From a virus: DNA of 41,791 nucleotides. The notes beneath the pieces were generated by a model. That model was not told the origin of the DNA, ran no database searches, and worked only from the letters and a program-made list of their open reading frames with translations. Made by a program: the position numbers and the translations under genes. The stretch is taken from positions 1 to 41,791 of the IMG/VR virus record IMGVR_UViG_3300025645_000021. One strand, 5' to 3'. Positions 17,682 through 25,804 of this stretch are shown piece by piece (position 1 is the first letter of the stretch; every line of letters begins with the position of its first letter).

Positions 17682-19520
17682 ATGCCTGAATCAATAGAAG
17701 ATATTAGAAATAGCTCTAAGAATCTTATGGATTCTTTTAAGAAAGATAGACAAAAGAGAAAGGATGCGAATCTTCTATCGGATAAGTCTAATCCTTTTAA
17801 GGACAATGAGCAGCCGACACCTAAAACAGGTTCCGATGCCTCTATAAAGAAAGAGCTACTCAAGAAGAAACTAAGTAGGGCTAGGTCTAATGCTCCTGCT
17901 GAAGTGGCTGACGGAGTTACTCCTTCTCAAGTAGCTTCATATCCTAAATTGGCTCCTGCCGCTTCAGAGTCTAAGGCTCCTGTAGTATCTGCGCCTAAAG
18001 TTGGTCCTGCTGATCTTTACTCTTCAGAATCTCCTGATGCTCCAGAAGCTCAGGGTACAGGATATAACCCTACTGATTGGGCCGTAATTGGTGCAACTCC
18101 ATTACTCATGGGTTTACTTATGGGGAATATGGGAGATGCCTTTGACGTAACATCTAAGGGATTACTCGATTATGAAAAAAGAAAATATGATGAAGGTATT
18201 GCCGATAAAGCTGCTAAAGCTAAAGGACGTACTGCCGCTTCTACTGCTCAAGCTAAACTAGATGCTGCCACTCTTAAATATAAAAGAGATTGGATGGTTG
18301 CCGGTCGTAAGATGGGCCATCAAGGAACTATGCAAGAAGGTAAGTTTGGACAACAAGAGAAAATGGAAGGAATTAAACAGGGTGGTAAGTCTGCTCTGAT
18401 AGATAAAAAACACGGTAATAAAACTATACTGCAATTACTAGGTGAGGAATATAAGGGCGAGAGACTAGACAAAACTTTAAAAAGTAAAGAATCTATGGCC
18501 TCAGGTAAAAGGCAGCACGACTTTAATATTCTTGGAGAAAAACAAGCCTTCACTACTCAAAGAGATGCTACTAAATTCGAAAATCAACAAACTAGAGATA
18601 ATGCTAAGTACAGACAACAGTTCAACCTTCTCGACGAGAAGAGTAAAAATGCTCTTAAAGTAGCTGAAGTAAAAAATAAAGGTACTGGCAAAGAAAGATT
18701 TGTAAAAGTAAGTCTTGCCAATGGAGAAATTGGTACATGGAGTAACCTTCATGGATTAGTGGACAACAACACTAAACAACCTATAGATTCTTCGGGGAAG
18801 AAACTGTATCAGCCTTCTGACCCGAATCAATTTAAAGATAAGTTGGTTGTTAAGAGGGAATCAGATGCTCTACAAGGTAAACAAAACCAAATTAAAGAAC
18901 ATGAAGGAAGACTTGTTCTCGTAGATAAACGAGATGGTTCTATGACTAAGCTTACTGATCTTAAAGGATACTCTAATAAAGAGAAAGCCGGAGCAGTTAC
19001 TTCAGTCGATAAGTTTAAATCAAGTCTTAAGAAACTGATAGAACAACAAGAAACTTCACTCAGTTTCTCGAATGCAATTGAAACAAATAATCCTGTCTCT
19101 GATGCCGCTTCAATCATACGATTGGCTAAAGGTACTCAAGGTGGTGGTGTTCTGACTGATAGAGATGTTGATAGACTAGCGGAAGCCGGTTCAATCAAGT
19201 CTAAATTACGTCAATACATAAAGAATAAGAAAGATGGGAAGCTTACTGACGAAAACAGAAGATGGATTAAAGAACTTGATTCAGCCCTTAAAATTGGAAT
19301 CAAGAAAGCCTTTAAGGATAGAGCTTCTGCTGAAATATCTAGTATGCAAGGACTATCTACTATTAGTGATGCTGATTATGCTAAGGCTATCAATAGCTAT
19401 GTTTCTCCTTTTGTCGGAGGTATTCAACAAGCTCAAGATAAGTACAATGGAGTTAATCCTGAATTAGATGCTGAAGAAGAGGCTATCTATAAACAGTATC
19501 CACATCTTAGGACTAAATAA
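17682..19520 (+). CDS. Probable internal ejection protein 1
   Basis: 612 residues: a charged N-terminus, an Ala/Pro/Ser-rich linker (~85-130), then one hydrophobic segment around 130-150 (WAVIGATPLLMGLLMGNMGD). A long helical Lys/Gln/Glu-rich region follows (~165-460), with coiled-coil character and little hydrophobic core, then another helical domain. Long helical proteins with one hydrophobic segment, encoded just after the tail hub, are the usual DNA-ejection proteins of podoviruses, which pass into the envelope to form a channel. No lysozyme motif is seen. Its final stop shares one base with the next start. Confidence 0.65.
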   Translation: MPESIEDIRNSSKNLMDSFKKDRQKRKDANLLSDKSNPFKDNEQPTPKTGSDASIKKELLKKKLSRARSNAPAEVADGVTPSQVASYPKLAPAASESKAPVVSAPKVGPADLYSSESPDAPEAQGTGYNPTDWAVIGATPLLMGLLMGNMGDAFDVTSKGLLDYEKRKYDEGIADKAAKAKGRTAASTAQAKLDAATLKYKRDWMVAGRKMGHQGTMQEGKFGQQEKMEGIKQGGKSALIDKKHGNKTILQLLGEEYKGERLDKTLKSKESMASGKRQHDFNILGEKQAFTTQRDATKFENQQTRDNAKYRQQFNLLDEKSKNALKVAEVKNKGTGKERFVKVSLANGEIGTWSNLHGLVDNNTKQPIDSSGKKLYQPSDPNQFKDKLVVKRESDALQGKQNQIKEHEGRLVLVDKRDGSMTKLTDLKGYSNKEKAGAVTSVDKFKSSLKKLIEQQETSLSFSNAIETNNPVSDAASIIRLAKGTQGGGVLTDRDVDRLAEAGSIKSKLRQYIKNKKDGKLTDENRRWIKELDSALKIGIKKAFKDRASAEISSMQGLSTISDADYAKAINSYVSPFVGGIQQAQDKYNGVNPELDAEEEAIYKQYPHLRTK

Positions 19521-21553
19521 TGGCTGAAGACTTAAAAGAAATGAAGGGCATGTCAGAGGATGAAGCTAGAGCTAAGCTCCGGCTTATTGCCATCAAGAAA
19601 GAAAAGCAAAGAGCCGCTAATGTAGAAACCGGACAAGCCCAAAGGGAGTCTATCTCCGAACATCACTCTTCTACTATTCCTGATATTGCTAAGTCGGCTG
19701 CACAGACAGCTACTTTTGAATTTGGGGATGAAATGATTGGCAGTGTTTCTGCTGCCTACCAGAAAATAACGGGCGATGATCGCCCAATGAATGAAATTTA
19801 TAATGAAGCTAGAGATGCCGTAAGACAGAATGTAGCTAATGCAAGAAGTGATACCCCTTTTGGTACATTTCTAACTGATATTGTTCTTCCTAACCCTGCT
19901 AAGTTTATTAAGTATGCTAAGGCCATGGGTCCTATTACTACTGGTATGGCTTACGGAGCAGGAGCTACCCCTTCTAATCCTATTACTGAGACAGAAGATT
20001 TTGCTACTGATGTTGGAATTGGTGGGACTATTGGGGCAGGAATGAAAGCTATAGGGTATGCCGGAGGAAAAATATTCGGTAAGCCTCAACAATCAGAGAT
20101 TAAATATCTTGGAATGGAAAATACGGGACATAAGGGAGCTGAGGGAGATGTTCTAGGTATCATAGATAACCTAGAAGACTCAGTTGACCACCTTAGAAAA
20201 TCAGGTGCTTTCCAAAAGGGAGCTAGAAACTGGGACTTAAATAAAAGAAAGTTCGTTATGCGTGGCTCAGGTAAGGGAAAGGCAAGTCCTAAAGGCTTAC
20301 TTACTGCACCTAATACAGAGCAGACTATAAGAAAGTTCAAGTTTGCCTCCAAGAAAATATCAAAGAACATAGAGAAGAAGATACTAAAGGAATCACCTGA
20401 AATTTATGAGGGAGAGTACAGTGACGATCTTCATAAGTTAGGAGATGCTGAAAGTTACTTAGCCGGCGGTAAAAGGCGTGGGTATGGTAGCTTACAAAAG
20501 TCAGGTGTCTACGATATAGAAGACCTTAAAAGATTCAATGACAATAAGCTAATAGAGATTCAAAACGACCTTGCAGGTACTTTTAGAGGTAGAGAAGATG
20601 AAATAAATACTACAGTTAATGGTGTAGTAAATGATCTATATAACGGAAAGAAAGCCTTCACTGTTATGGATGCCCAGAAAGTAAAACAGGGAATCTATAA
20701 GAAGCTAGAAGCTAGTTACAACAAAGCTGCTAAGGGCGGCGTACCTACTTATAATGATGTTGAGGAAGCTACTCTAAAGAGAACAGCTAACTTCCTTAAG
20801 GATTTCGTTAATGATAAAGTACCTTCTGTCAAGATGGACAATCAAGATTTAGAAGCTATGTTTGCGTTTAAACACTCTACTTCTAAGAAACAAGCCCTAC
20901 AGTATTTTGGTGGGGACCAGACAATGAGGGAAGTAGGCCAAGGCGGTATGTTCAATAAAGGTGTTAGATTAGCCGGTGAACTATATGACCCACTTAGACC
21001 ATATACTGCTAAAATAGGTAGAACATACGACAAAGCTAAGGGAATACCTTATGCTCGTCCTTATATGGAGGGAGCAGGTTCTTCCTTAGGTGGAAAGATG
21101 ATGGGAAGACTAAGTGATATGGAAGCCCAAGAGATGAAGGCCAGAAACGAGCCGGATAGATTTGGAAGGAGTCCAGACTCAGTAGGTAGATCAATAGATG
21201 AAGCTGCCGAAGAGGTAATGAATACTCCTCTTCCTAGGGATGCTCAAGAGATACTAGACAACCCTAAACATATGCTTATGAAAGTGGCTCAGCAAATGCC
21301 TGACCAATATGACCAAATAAACCATATCTTAACTAAGCGTCCGGATTTATTCAGAAAGACTCTTCCAATGCTTGTAAACATGATGCCAGAGTTGTTTGAG
21401 CTTGATGATTATAATAGAGTAGATGGAAAGATAATGGACCCTAACCTCAGAACAAAGGCAGAGCAAGACCTATGGAAAAGAGATGATATTCCAGTTGAGG
21501 CTAAGGTAGAAATCAACGATATGTTGAATAAGGATGGGAGCTATCCTCTATGA
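19520..21553 (+). CDS. Probable internal ejection protein 2
   Basis: 677 residues. It starts with a charged helix. Residues ~65-190 hold a block seen in many podovirus internal proteins (TATFEFGDEMIGSVSAAYQ, later ARSDTPFGTFLTDIVLPNP). Glycine-rich weakly hydrophobic segments follow (ITTGMAYGAGATPSNP, VGIGGTIGAGMKAIGYAGGK) that could insert in membranes. The remainder is helical and charged. Gene order and composition match ejection proteins delivered with the DNA. Mechanism not visible in sequence. Confidence 0.65.
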   Translation: MAEDLKEMKGMSEDEARAKLRLIAIKKEKQRAANVETGQAQRESISEHHSSTIPDIAKSAAQTATFEFGDEMIGSVSAAYQKITGDDRPMNEIYNEARDAVRQNVANARSDTPFGTFLTDIVLPNPAKFIKYAKAMGPITTGMAYGAGATPSNPITETEDFATDVGIGGTIGAGMKAIGYAGGKIFGKPQQSEIKYLGMENTGHKGAEGDVLGIIDNLEDSVDHLRKSGAFQKGARNWDLNKRKFVMRGSGKGKASPKGLLTAPNTEQTIRKFKFASKKISKNIEKKILKESPEIYEGEYSDDLHKLGDAESYLAGGKRRGYGSLQKSGVYDIEDLKRFNDNKLIEIQNDLAGTFRGREDEINTTVNGVVNDLYNGKKAFTVMDAQKVKQGIYKKLEASYNKAAKGGVPTYNDVEEATLKRTANFLKDFVNDKVPSVKMDNQDLEAMFAFKHSTSKKQALQYFGGDQTMREVGQGGMFNKGVRLAGELYDPLRPYTAKIGRTYDKAKGIPYARPYMEGAGSSLGGKMMGRLSDMEAQEMKARNEPDRFGRSPDSVGRSIDEAAEEVMNTPLPRDAQEILDNPKHMLMKVAQQMPDQYDQINHILTKRPDLFRKTLPMLVNMMPELFELDDYNRVDGKIMDPNLRTKAEQDLWKRDDIPVEAKVEINDMLNKDGSYPL

Positions 21554-21705
21554 AAACAGAACTATTTGAATCGGGGAAACCCTCAGAATTAAAGATTAAG
21601 CTTGATTCTCTTCTAAAAAAAGGGACAATACATCAAGTAGTACATACCAATCAAAGAGGAATCTATTTAATAATTTGGATTCCGAAAACAGGAGCGAAGA
21701 AATGA
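21550..21705 (+). CDS. Small conserved-looking hypothetical protein
   Basis: 51 residues, ATG 21550 overlapping the previous stop (ATGA). It reads as a beta-hairpin-like mini domain (KLDSLLKKGTIHQVVHTNQR, then IYLIIWIPKTG), similar in shape to short phage proteins that follow internal-protein genes. Its stop overlaps the next start (ATGA), giving three genes coupled in a row. No function assigned. Confidence 0.55.
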   Translation: MKTELFESGKPSELKIKLDSLLKKGTIHQVVHTNQRGIYLIIWIPKTGAKK

Positions 21706-21941
21706 GTGAAGCAGCAAAAGAAGATTTCAAAAAAGAACTATTAGAGATGGCTAAGAAGCGTGGACTTGACCTAGCTGAAGATGCAGCCGGAGACTTAGCT
21801 TCTCTAGCGTTAGATGTTGTAGGTTCTATAATCAAAAAATCAAGCAATACATATGACGACCTTGTTTGGGCCGCTGTTGAAGGTAAAGCAAGAGAAGTTC
21901 TTGCAGACCTAGTAGACAAGATTGACGGAGAAGAAGGATAA
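21702..21941 (+). CDS. Small helical hypothetical protein
   Basis: 79 residues from ATG 21702, with GGAG nine bases upstream; an earlier in-frame ATG at 21675 lacks a ribosome site and lies deep in the previous gene. Acidic and helical (KKELLEMAKKRGLDLAEDAA). A semi-hydrophobic middle (GDLASLALDVVGSIIKKSS) suggests it lies along a membrane. Position before the spanin-like pair suggests a lysis-cassette member, perhaps a holin or antiholin, but there is no clear transmembrane span. Confidence 0.55.
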   Translation: MSEAAKEDFKKELLEMAKKRGLDLAEDAAGDLASLALDVVGSIIKKSSNTYDDLVWAAVEGKAREVLADLVDKIDGEEG

Positions 21942-21942
21942 C

Positions 21943-22128
21943 ATGTTAAAATATATCCTCGGAATAGTTATTGAAAAACTAATATCGGCTATCTCCGAGG
22001 CTATTTCTGATTACATGAAACTTCAAAAACTCAAGAAAGAAAAGAAAGCCGAAGTCAAAGAGGTATTGAGTGAGAAAGACCCAGTTGTCAAAGCTAAGCG
22101 TATTACTGATCTGCTTCGTTCTAGTTAG
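21943..22128 (+). CDS. Inner-spanin-like / membrane-anchored small protein
   Basis: 61 residues from ATG 21943 (GAAGG upstream). Residues 1-20 are hydrophobic (MLKYILGIVIEKLISAISEA) and could anchor in the inner membrane. The rest is a Lys/Glu-rich helix with coiled-coil spacing (KLQKLKKEKKAEVKEVLSEK written from ~27). The next gene, a lipoprotein, starts inside it in another frame, which is the classic Rz/Rz1 architecture. It is shorter than most inner spanins (usually above 90 residues), so a holin or pseudo-spanin is also possible. Confidence 0.55.
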   Translation: MLKYILGIVIEKLISAISEAISDYMKLQKLKKEKKAEVKEVLSEKDPVVKAKRITDLLRSS

Positions 22129-22381
22129 TTGTTCTTCTTGTAAGGATAGCTTTAACTGGAAGCCATCTCCCTATGTAGGAGATAGTTTAAACAGTCAGAT
22201 AGTTAGAGGGGACGGAAGTACCCTTAGCTGTAGTGAACCAAGATTCAATAAAATAGTATGTCTCGATGAAAAGGATATTTCTGATCTAGTTATCGAAATC
22301 TCCCAACATAGCAAGAAAGCCGGCAAGAAAGCAAAGAAGATGCTAGGGCGAGTAAAGGAATTACAGAAAAAATTAGAGTAA
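22070..22381 (+). CDS. Lipoprotein, outer-spanin candidate (Rz1-like)
   Basis: 103 residues from GTG 22070, overlapping the upstream gene by 59 bases in another frame. A basic start (MRKTQLSK), a hydrophobic core (LSVLLICFVLV) and a lipobox ending in Cys (LVSC) mark it as a lipoprotein. The mature part is Ser/Cys-containing, then a Lys-rich helical C-terminus (AGKKAKKMLGRVKELQKKLE) that could pair with the inner partner. Role: envelope fusion at lysis in a Gram-negative host. Longer than typical Rz1. GTTTAAAC lies at 22185. Confidence 0.65.
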   Translation: MRKTQLSKLSVLLICFVLVSCSSCKDSFNWKPSPYVGDSLNSQIVRGDGSTLSCSEPRFNKIVCLDEKDISDLVIEISQHSKKAGKKAKKMLGRVKELQKKLE

Positions 22382-22401
22382 ACCTATAACAAGGATTACA
22401 A

Positions 22402-23169
22402 ATGAAGCTACGGAAGGCTTTAAACATACCCGATTGCCATATACCATGGGAAGATAAGAAAGCCTATGGAATCATGCTCCTGATAGCTCAGGACGTAGAT
22501 GCTAAATATGGACTAGAAGAGATTAATATCATGGGAGACTTTGCTGACTTCCATGCTATCGGACTTCATCCTACCATGCCTAGAGCTATGGATTTAAAGA
22601 TAGGAATTAAGGACGAAATCTACGCTGTCCACGAACGTCTAAAAGAACTCAGAAAATTATTCCCAAAGTCAAGAATTAACTATATTGAAGGAAATCACGA
22701 ATGGCGGTTGCTTCGCTATATAGTTAAGAAATGTCCGGAATTGTTTGACCTTTATACCCTGCCCGAGGTGTTACAATTCGATAAATACGATATAAACTAT
22801 ATACCGTATGGTAAAACCCAGTTGCATCGTTGCCTCGGGACTACTGACCTAGGACTCCGACACCAACCGTACAACATGGGGAAAAATTGCGCATCAGGAA
22901 CGGCGCATAATAAAGCTGTCTCTCTGGCCTTTGGCCATACCCATCGGAAACAGTCCTACACGTTCAGGGATGCTCTAGGGAAGGAAATTTCTTGTTACTC
23001 ATTGGGGTGGTTAGGTGATCGCCTAGCCGCTCCCTTCGACTACATGGACTCAGATAACTGGGGCCAAGCAATTCAGATAGTGACAGCTATCGGAAATGAG
23101 TGGTGGGAAGATACCATAGATATCAAAAATCACAAAGCGGTTTATGATGGCTACTTCTACGAAGCCTAG
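22402..23169 (+). CDS. Calcineurin-like metallophosphoesterase
   Basis: 255 residues with the family motifs in order: P-D-C-H at 10-13 (usual DxH; here the metal-binding Asp and His are both present), GDFADFH around 45-51, GNHEWR around 97-102, an RHQPYN histidine near 150, and FGHTHRK near 178-184. These are the dinuclear metal ligands of this superfamily. Substrates of phage members include nucleotides, RNA ends and phosphoproteins; which applies here is not visible. It is the last large gene of the rightward arm, after the lysis genes. Confidence 0.85.
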   Translation: MKLRKALNIPDCHIPWEDKKAYGIMLLIAQDVDAKYGLEEINIMGDFADFHAIGLHPTMPRAMDLKIGIKDEIYAVHERLKELRKLFPKSRINYIEGNHEWRLLRYIVKKCPELFDLYTLPEVLQFDKYDINYIPYGKTQLHRCLGTTDLGLRHQPYNMGKNCASGTAHNKAVSLAFGHTHRKQSYTFRDALGKEISCYSLGWLGDRLAAPFDYMDSDNWGQAIQIVTAIGNEWWEDTIDIKNHKAVYDGYFYEA

Positions 23170-23281
23170 TTGGAAGAAGTTAAAGAATAAATTAAGAGAG
23201 AATAGTGAAGAAGATGGGCCCTTCCAAGACGGCGAGTATGAAGAGCCCGAAGACCTTACTCCACCAATTGAAGAGGACTAG
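23147..23281 (+). CDS. Small acidic hypothetical protein at arm end
   Basis: 44 residues from ATG 23147 (ATG 23144 in frame is the alternative), overlapping the phosphoesterase 3' end. A basic first third (STKPSWKKLKNKLRENS) and a strongly acidic Pro-rich end (EYEEPEDLTPPIEED). Its last 26 bases run opposite to the 3' end of the leftward gene at 23256, marking the convergence of the two arms. Confidence 0.5.
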   Translation: MATSTKPSWKKLKNKLRENSEEDGPFQDGEYEEPEDLTPPIEED

Positions 23282-23681
23282 CCTTAGCTTCTCTCATAAT
23301 CTCTTCTGGAGAGTTTCTTAAGGTAGTAAGTTGATCTAACTTAACTGCTATCTTAGAAAGCATCTGAGACACAAATACCTGTTGTTCTTGAGCTGTAATC
23401 ATCTCATTATTAAGTACGATGTTTAAACAATGCCATATAGCTACACTAGACTTTTCATCAAGACGTAGTTTAAACATTACATCATCTCTGGCCTCTTTAC
23501 CTTTTAACTTTTGTTGCTTCGCTACCTTAGTCATTACTTCCATTAGGTAGGCAACATCTGCCGGCTCTGGTATCTCTTCACCAATAACCATATTGATACA
23601 TTTAATAGTAGCGTAGAGGTGGTGGTTACAAATATCATCAACGGTGATAATTGCAGTTACGTTATTTTCCGACTTCGTCAT
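23256..23681 (-). CDS. Hypothetical early protein at distal end of leftward arm
   Basis: 141 residues, helical, no cysteine motif (scattered Cys at ~18, 29, 85). It begins TKSENNVTAIITVDDICNHH and has a helical C-terminal half with Gln/Leu repeats (EQQVFVSQMLSKIAVKLDQL). No family recognised. It overlaps the HTH gene upstream by 20 bases and carries two GTTTAAAC copies 47 bases apart (23421, 23468). Confidence 0.55.
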   Translation of the reverse strand: MTKSENNVTAIITVDDICNHHLYATIKCINMVIGEEIPEPADVAYLMEVMTKVAKQQKLKGKEARDDVMFKLRLDEKSSVAIWHCLNIVLNNEMITAQEQQVFVSQMLSKIAVKLDQLTTLRNSPEEIMREAKASPLQLVE

Positions 23682-23862
23682 TTAGTAGCTCCTCTACTTT
23701 AATAAATCCCTTGCTCTTCTTACTGATCTTTAGTGCTGTCCTTAAACTAGGGTTACGCTGTCCTTGCACATACTTATAGATAAGTACATGATCTACATCA
23801 AAATACGCTCCTGCCTTACGGTAGGATAGATTCATCTTTGCCATAAAATCATATAGTGTCAT
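23662..23862 (-). CDS. Small helix-turn-helix protein, Cro/YdaS-like
   Basis: 66 residues. The segment SYRKAGAYFDVDHVLIYKYV then QGQRNPS reads as a helix-turn-helix of the Cro/XRE (YdaS-like) class, including the typical W/Y-x-x-G-x-R-x-P-S ending, followed by a helix (LRTALKISKKSKGFIKVEEL). This is a plausible DNA-binding regulator in a genome without an obvious CI repressor. It sits near the end of the early arm, with start and stop overlaps on both sides. Its DNA target is unknown; the GTTTAAAC palindrome is an attractive candidate (inference). Confidence 0.7.
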   Translation of the reverse strand: MTLYDFMAKMNLSYRKAGAYFDVDHVLIYKYVQGQRNPSLRTALKISKKSKGFIKVEELLNDEVGK

Positions 23863-24038
23863 TAATTTCCTACCTGCCTTCCATTAACTTTTACGTTTTC
23901 TGGCTTTACGTTCATTCTATCTGAGTAGAGAATTATAATTTGTATAGCCATCGTCTTCTCGTCCTCCGTAGCTCCATTAAGGTCTATTTTTAGGTCCATA
24001 TCATCTTCACATTCTGTTATCTTAATAATTGCTGTCAT
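23862..24038 (-). CDS. Small hypothetical protein
   Basis: 58 residues from ATG 24038, supported by GGAGA five bases upstream; the longer open frame to 24077 crosses a terminator hairpin. Acidic start (ITECEDDMDLKIDLNGATED) and a beta-rich end (MNVKPENVKVNGRQVGN). Follows the terminator at 24062, so it needs read-through or its own promoter. No function assigned. Confidence 0.55.
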   Translation of the reverse strand: MTAIIKITECEDDMDLKIDLNGATEDEKTMAIQIIILYSDRMNVKPENVKVNGRQVGN

Positions 24039-24051
24039 TCTTTCTCCAAGA

Positions 24052-24075
24052 AAAAAAGAAAGGGCCCGAAGGCCC
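24052..24075 (-). terminator. Rho-independent terminator in the leftward arm
   Basis: On the minus strand GGGCC-TTCG-GGCCC (24075 to 24062) is followed by a T-rich run (24061-24052). It lies six bases after the stop of the DUF2815-type gene. It would end most transcription of the replication operon before the three small distal genes. It has the same TTCG loop as the capsid terminator. Confidence 0.88.
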
Positions 24076-24081
24076 AATCAA

Positions 24082-24627
24082 TTAAATATCATCTGCTCCG
24101 TATTCTTCACTTGAAGAATCATCATCAGAGGGTAACTCGCCAAATTCATCAGAGGCATCTGTACGTCCACCGAGTTTTGTTCCGTCTGATACTTTTTGAA
24201 CATTAACTAAATTAAAGCTAACTCCCTTCTTACCTTGGAACTCCCATGGGTAACAAGTAACAGAAGCTCTAGCGATACAACCGGCATAAAATTCCGATTC
24301 ATCAATAATTGGTTGTCTCTTCTGGTCTACAAGGCCGGGTTGATACAGTGAGCCGGCTGATACGAATGTCGTATCTTCGAAAGTAGGATACTTTTCTAAG
24401 TCCTTCTCATTCCCATCTCTAAATGGTGTCTTAAAAGGCTTTGGAACCTTTCCCCATTTACCAACAGCACATTCTCTAACCATGTCCTTAAGTGAACTTA
24501 GGTCAGTGTCATTGTCAAATACCATAACAACGGAATACTTTTCCTTTCCGTTAAATTCCTTAGGTGAAAATACCGCAGGAAATGAGGCAGTAAAGTTAGG
24601 CGTAATCTTTTTAGTAACATCAGTCAT
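24082..24627 (-). CDS. DUF2815-type protein, probable ssDNA-binding protein
   Basis: 181 residues from ATG 24627 (GGAG eight bases upstream). The sequence KITPNFTASFPAVFSPKEFN, then KYSVVMVFDNDTDL and later YAGCIARASVTCYPWEFQGK, is the pattern of DUF2815 proteins, OB-fold-like and regarded as phage single-stranded-DNA-binding proteins related in role to T7 gp2.5. The C-terminus is acidic (DEFGELPSDDDSSSEEYGAD), as in SSBs that recruit polymerase or helicase through an acidic tail. It sits directly downstream of the DUF2800-type nuclease, its usual partner. Confidence 0.82.
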   Translation of the reverse strand: MTDVTKKITPNFTASFPAVFSPKEFNGKEKYSVVMVFDNDTDLSSLKDMVRECAVGKWGKVPKPFKTPFRDGNEKDLEKYPTFEDTTFVSAGSLYQPGLVDQKRQPIIDESEFYAGCIARASVTCYPWEFQGKKGVSFNLVNVQKVSDGTKLGGRTDASDEFGELPSDDDSSSEEYGADDI

Positions 24628-24640
24628 TTTAGTCTCCGAG

Positions 24641-25804
24641 TTAAATGTCTGTAAAATCTTCCTCAATTTGAGGACGTATTTCTGCTCTCTTGTCCGTAAT
24701 TGGTGCAAGAGTAGTTCCTGTTTCTGGTTTGAAAGTGTGTTCGCTCACAGATTCTTTCCCTATGATCTTCTCTAGTTTAGCAGGTGTCAACAGCTTCTTT
24801 TCAAAAAGTTTATCTCCCATAATGTCCTCAAACTCTTCAACGACTAGGGATTCATCTTTCCACTTTCTATTGGCTTTCTTCTTAACAAGTTTAAACCCAC
24901 TCACTGCAAAACCATTTTCCGCTTGCTTATGAGCATGTGTTCTAACTGCTTTAATCCATCCCTCTAACATACTAGATGAAGCAAGGACCTTTCCTATTTC
25001 ATCCGGTGTTAAGCTATCAGGCTTAGGTAATTCAATCTCTACATCATCAAAATCAGTCTTGGCTACTGCCATGGCTTCATCCTTTAACTTCTTACAGAAT
25101 CCGGCTGCCTTACAGAATTTACAATGTGAACCTGCTTCAGCGTAGTCAGAGTATAGAACTTTTTCATCCCCTGCTTCAGCTATGGCCTCAGCTCTTTTGA
25201 CTTCTGCAACAGCATTTTTAAGGTCTGTCTCCCAAGCCATTAACTCACCTACAGAAATCTCCCAACTTCTAATAGGTCCCTTAGGATGATTAGCTCTTGG
25301 TTGAACGATAGTCATTTTGACTGTCTCAACGTCCATATCCTTAACCATTCCTAGGGCGTAATACATAAGCTGAGAGTTATGTTCTGCATCTACCGCAAGA
25401 CCTTGACCATACTTGAAGTCAATTACCTCTAAGGTTTTAAAAGGCTTATAGATAGCGCCATCATTAGTACCAAACATAGAAGGGTCAATATGTGAAAGAT
25501 CAACTCTCTCTTCAATATAAACTTCCGCACCTTCTGACCTCTCATTGATATAATCAACATACATCATACAGTGTTCAATCATTACTTCATCAATGTTGAA
25601 GCCGTTTAAACTCTCTGGTACTTCCTCATTACGAAGAATCATCTCGCAAACTTCGTGGGCTACTGTACCCTCTTCAGCATAAACCGAAGTTGTATCCTCA
25701 ATCCCTTCAGCTAAAGGAATAGAAGCCGGACAAGTCATCCACCTTGAAGCCGATGAAGCCCCAAGAACACTGTGAGCCCTTTGGCTGTGATCTATTTCAG
25801 ACAT
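24641..25804 (-). CDS. DUF2800-type nuclease (Cas4/RecB-like, Fe-S cluster)
   Basis: 387 residues. Metal site: D115 (GTND), then D129-x-K131 (EVIDFKYG) and Q144-x-x-Y147, the order of RecB/Cas4-type PD-(D/E)XK nucleases. Four cysteines, C25 (WMTCPAS) and C228, C231, C237 (SHCKFCKAAGFC), match the split Fe-S cluster ligands of Cas4/AddB-like enzymes. It would act as an exonuclease in replication or recombination with the DUF2815-type partner downstream. It overlaps the upstream gene by 13 bases. It has a GTTTAAAC at 25604 that encodes part of SLNGFN. Confidence 0.85.
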   Translation of the reverse strand: MSEIDHSQRAHSVLGASSASRWMTCPASIPLAEGIEDTTSVYAEEGTVAHEVCEMILRNEEVPESLNGFNIDEVMIEHCMMYVDYINERSEGAEVYIEERVDLSHIDPSMFGTNDGAIYKPFKTLEVIDFKYGQGLAVDAEHNSQLMYYALGMVKDMDVETVKMTIVQPRANHPKGPIRSWEISVGELMAWETDLKNAVAEVKRAEAIAEAGDEKVLYSDYAEAGSHCKFCKAAGFCKKLKDEAMAVAKTDFDDVEIELPKPDSLTPDEIGKVLASSSMLEGWIKAVRTHAHKQAENGFAVSGFKLVKKKANRKWKDESLVVEEFEDIMGDKLFEKKLLTPAKLEKIIGKESVSEHTFKPETGTTLAPITDKRAEIRPQIEEDFTDI

